Shown here piece after piece: positions 6,262 through 6,374 of a DNA stretch of 6,374 nucleotides (the stretch's first letter is position 1; every line of letters begins with the position of its first letter). Under the pieces are notes generated by a model. That model worked only from the letters and a program-made list of their open reading frames with translations, made no database searches and was not told the origin of the DNA. This DNA comes from an uncultured Bacilli bacterium (lineage in GTDB: Bacteria; Bacillota_I; Bacilli_A; RF39; UBA660), in NCBI GenBank assembly GCA_948543905.1, contig CAOVIS010000055.1:703-7076 (forward strand). Direction: 5' to 3'. The translations under genes were made by a program, and so were the position numbers.

Positions 6262-6374
6262 CTAAAATGGTAAATCATCATCACTTAAAGTAATTTCTTC
6301 ACCAAAATCTTTAAACGGATCTTCGCTTATATCAGTAGTAGGCATACTAGGCGTTGCATCTGCAACAGGATTAA
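6262..6374 (-). CDS. ssb: Single-stranded DNA-binding protein, C-terminal end only (5' partial)
   Basis: Thirty-six codons and a TAG stop are visible; the rest, including the OB fold, lies beyond the right edge. The visible part is a proline- and acid-rich linker (NPVADATPSMPTT...) followed by EDPFKDFG and the tail SDDDLPF. The acidic tail ending in DDDLPF is the hallmark of bacterial SSB, the docking site for DNA repair and replication partners. The position directly upstream of rpsR confirms it. SSB coats single-stranded DNA during replication, recombination and repair. The fragment is too short to show whether this is the only SSB of the cell, but the rpsR linkage points to the housekeeping copy. 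Confidence 0.95.
   Translation of the reverse strand, partial: NPVADATPSMPTTDISEDPFKDFGEEITLSDDDLPF

Noticed and set aside
1..6374. CRISPR array, tRNA or rRNA gene, insertion sequence
   Set aside because: I found no regular spaced repeats, no cloverleaf-like segment and no transposase motifs or terminal inverted repeats by eye.

Overview
The window is very AT-rich DNA from a low-GC Gram-positive-type bacterium (Bacillota, or a relative near Mycoplasmatota). The signs are strong AGGAGG-type ribosome binding sites, A/T-ending codons, a ssb-rpsR gene pair, and a TetR and an MMPL transporter of the kind seen in Firmicutes. All tryptophans I checked are TGG, so nothing calls for the TGA=Trp code. 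No species can be named.

Left part (2-1453, plus strand): an N6-adenine DNA methyltransferase of the type I HsdM family, cut off by the left window edge. It carries the SAM-binding motif DPFCGTG and the catalytic motif NPPF, and ends in an XRE-type helix-turn-helix domain, which is not a usual part of HsdM. No specificity or restriction subunit is in view. A 9-bp hairpin at 1452-1481 separates it from the convergent operon that follows.

Middle part (5260 down to 1488, minus strand): an efflux-type operon. It encodes a 12-TM MMPL/RND-superfamily transporter followed by a signal-peptide protein with an extracellular glycine-heptad, coiled-coil-like region. Two things are wrong or unusual here. 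The transporter frame has no stop before the next gene and runs straight into the signal peptide of the second protein. That second protein is then broken by a frameshift at about 2807-2816, so its C-terminal 436 codons lie in another frame. The junction looks like a deletion between two short direct repeats.

Right part: a divergent TetR-family regulator (5440-6009) shares a 179-bp intergenic region with the transporter. That region holds a near-consensus sigma-A promoter for tetR and a cluster of AACAAT...GTT inverted repeats that are candidate operators. The likely circuit is a TetR repressor controlling itself and the divergent MMPL operon. TetR runs tail-to-tail into rpsR (S18, zinc-binding form), which ends at a clear intrinsic terminator. 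Upstream of rpsR is the 3' end of ssb, recognisable by its DDDLPF tail and cut by the right edge.
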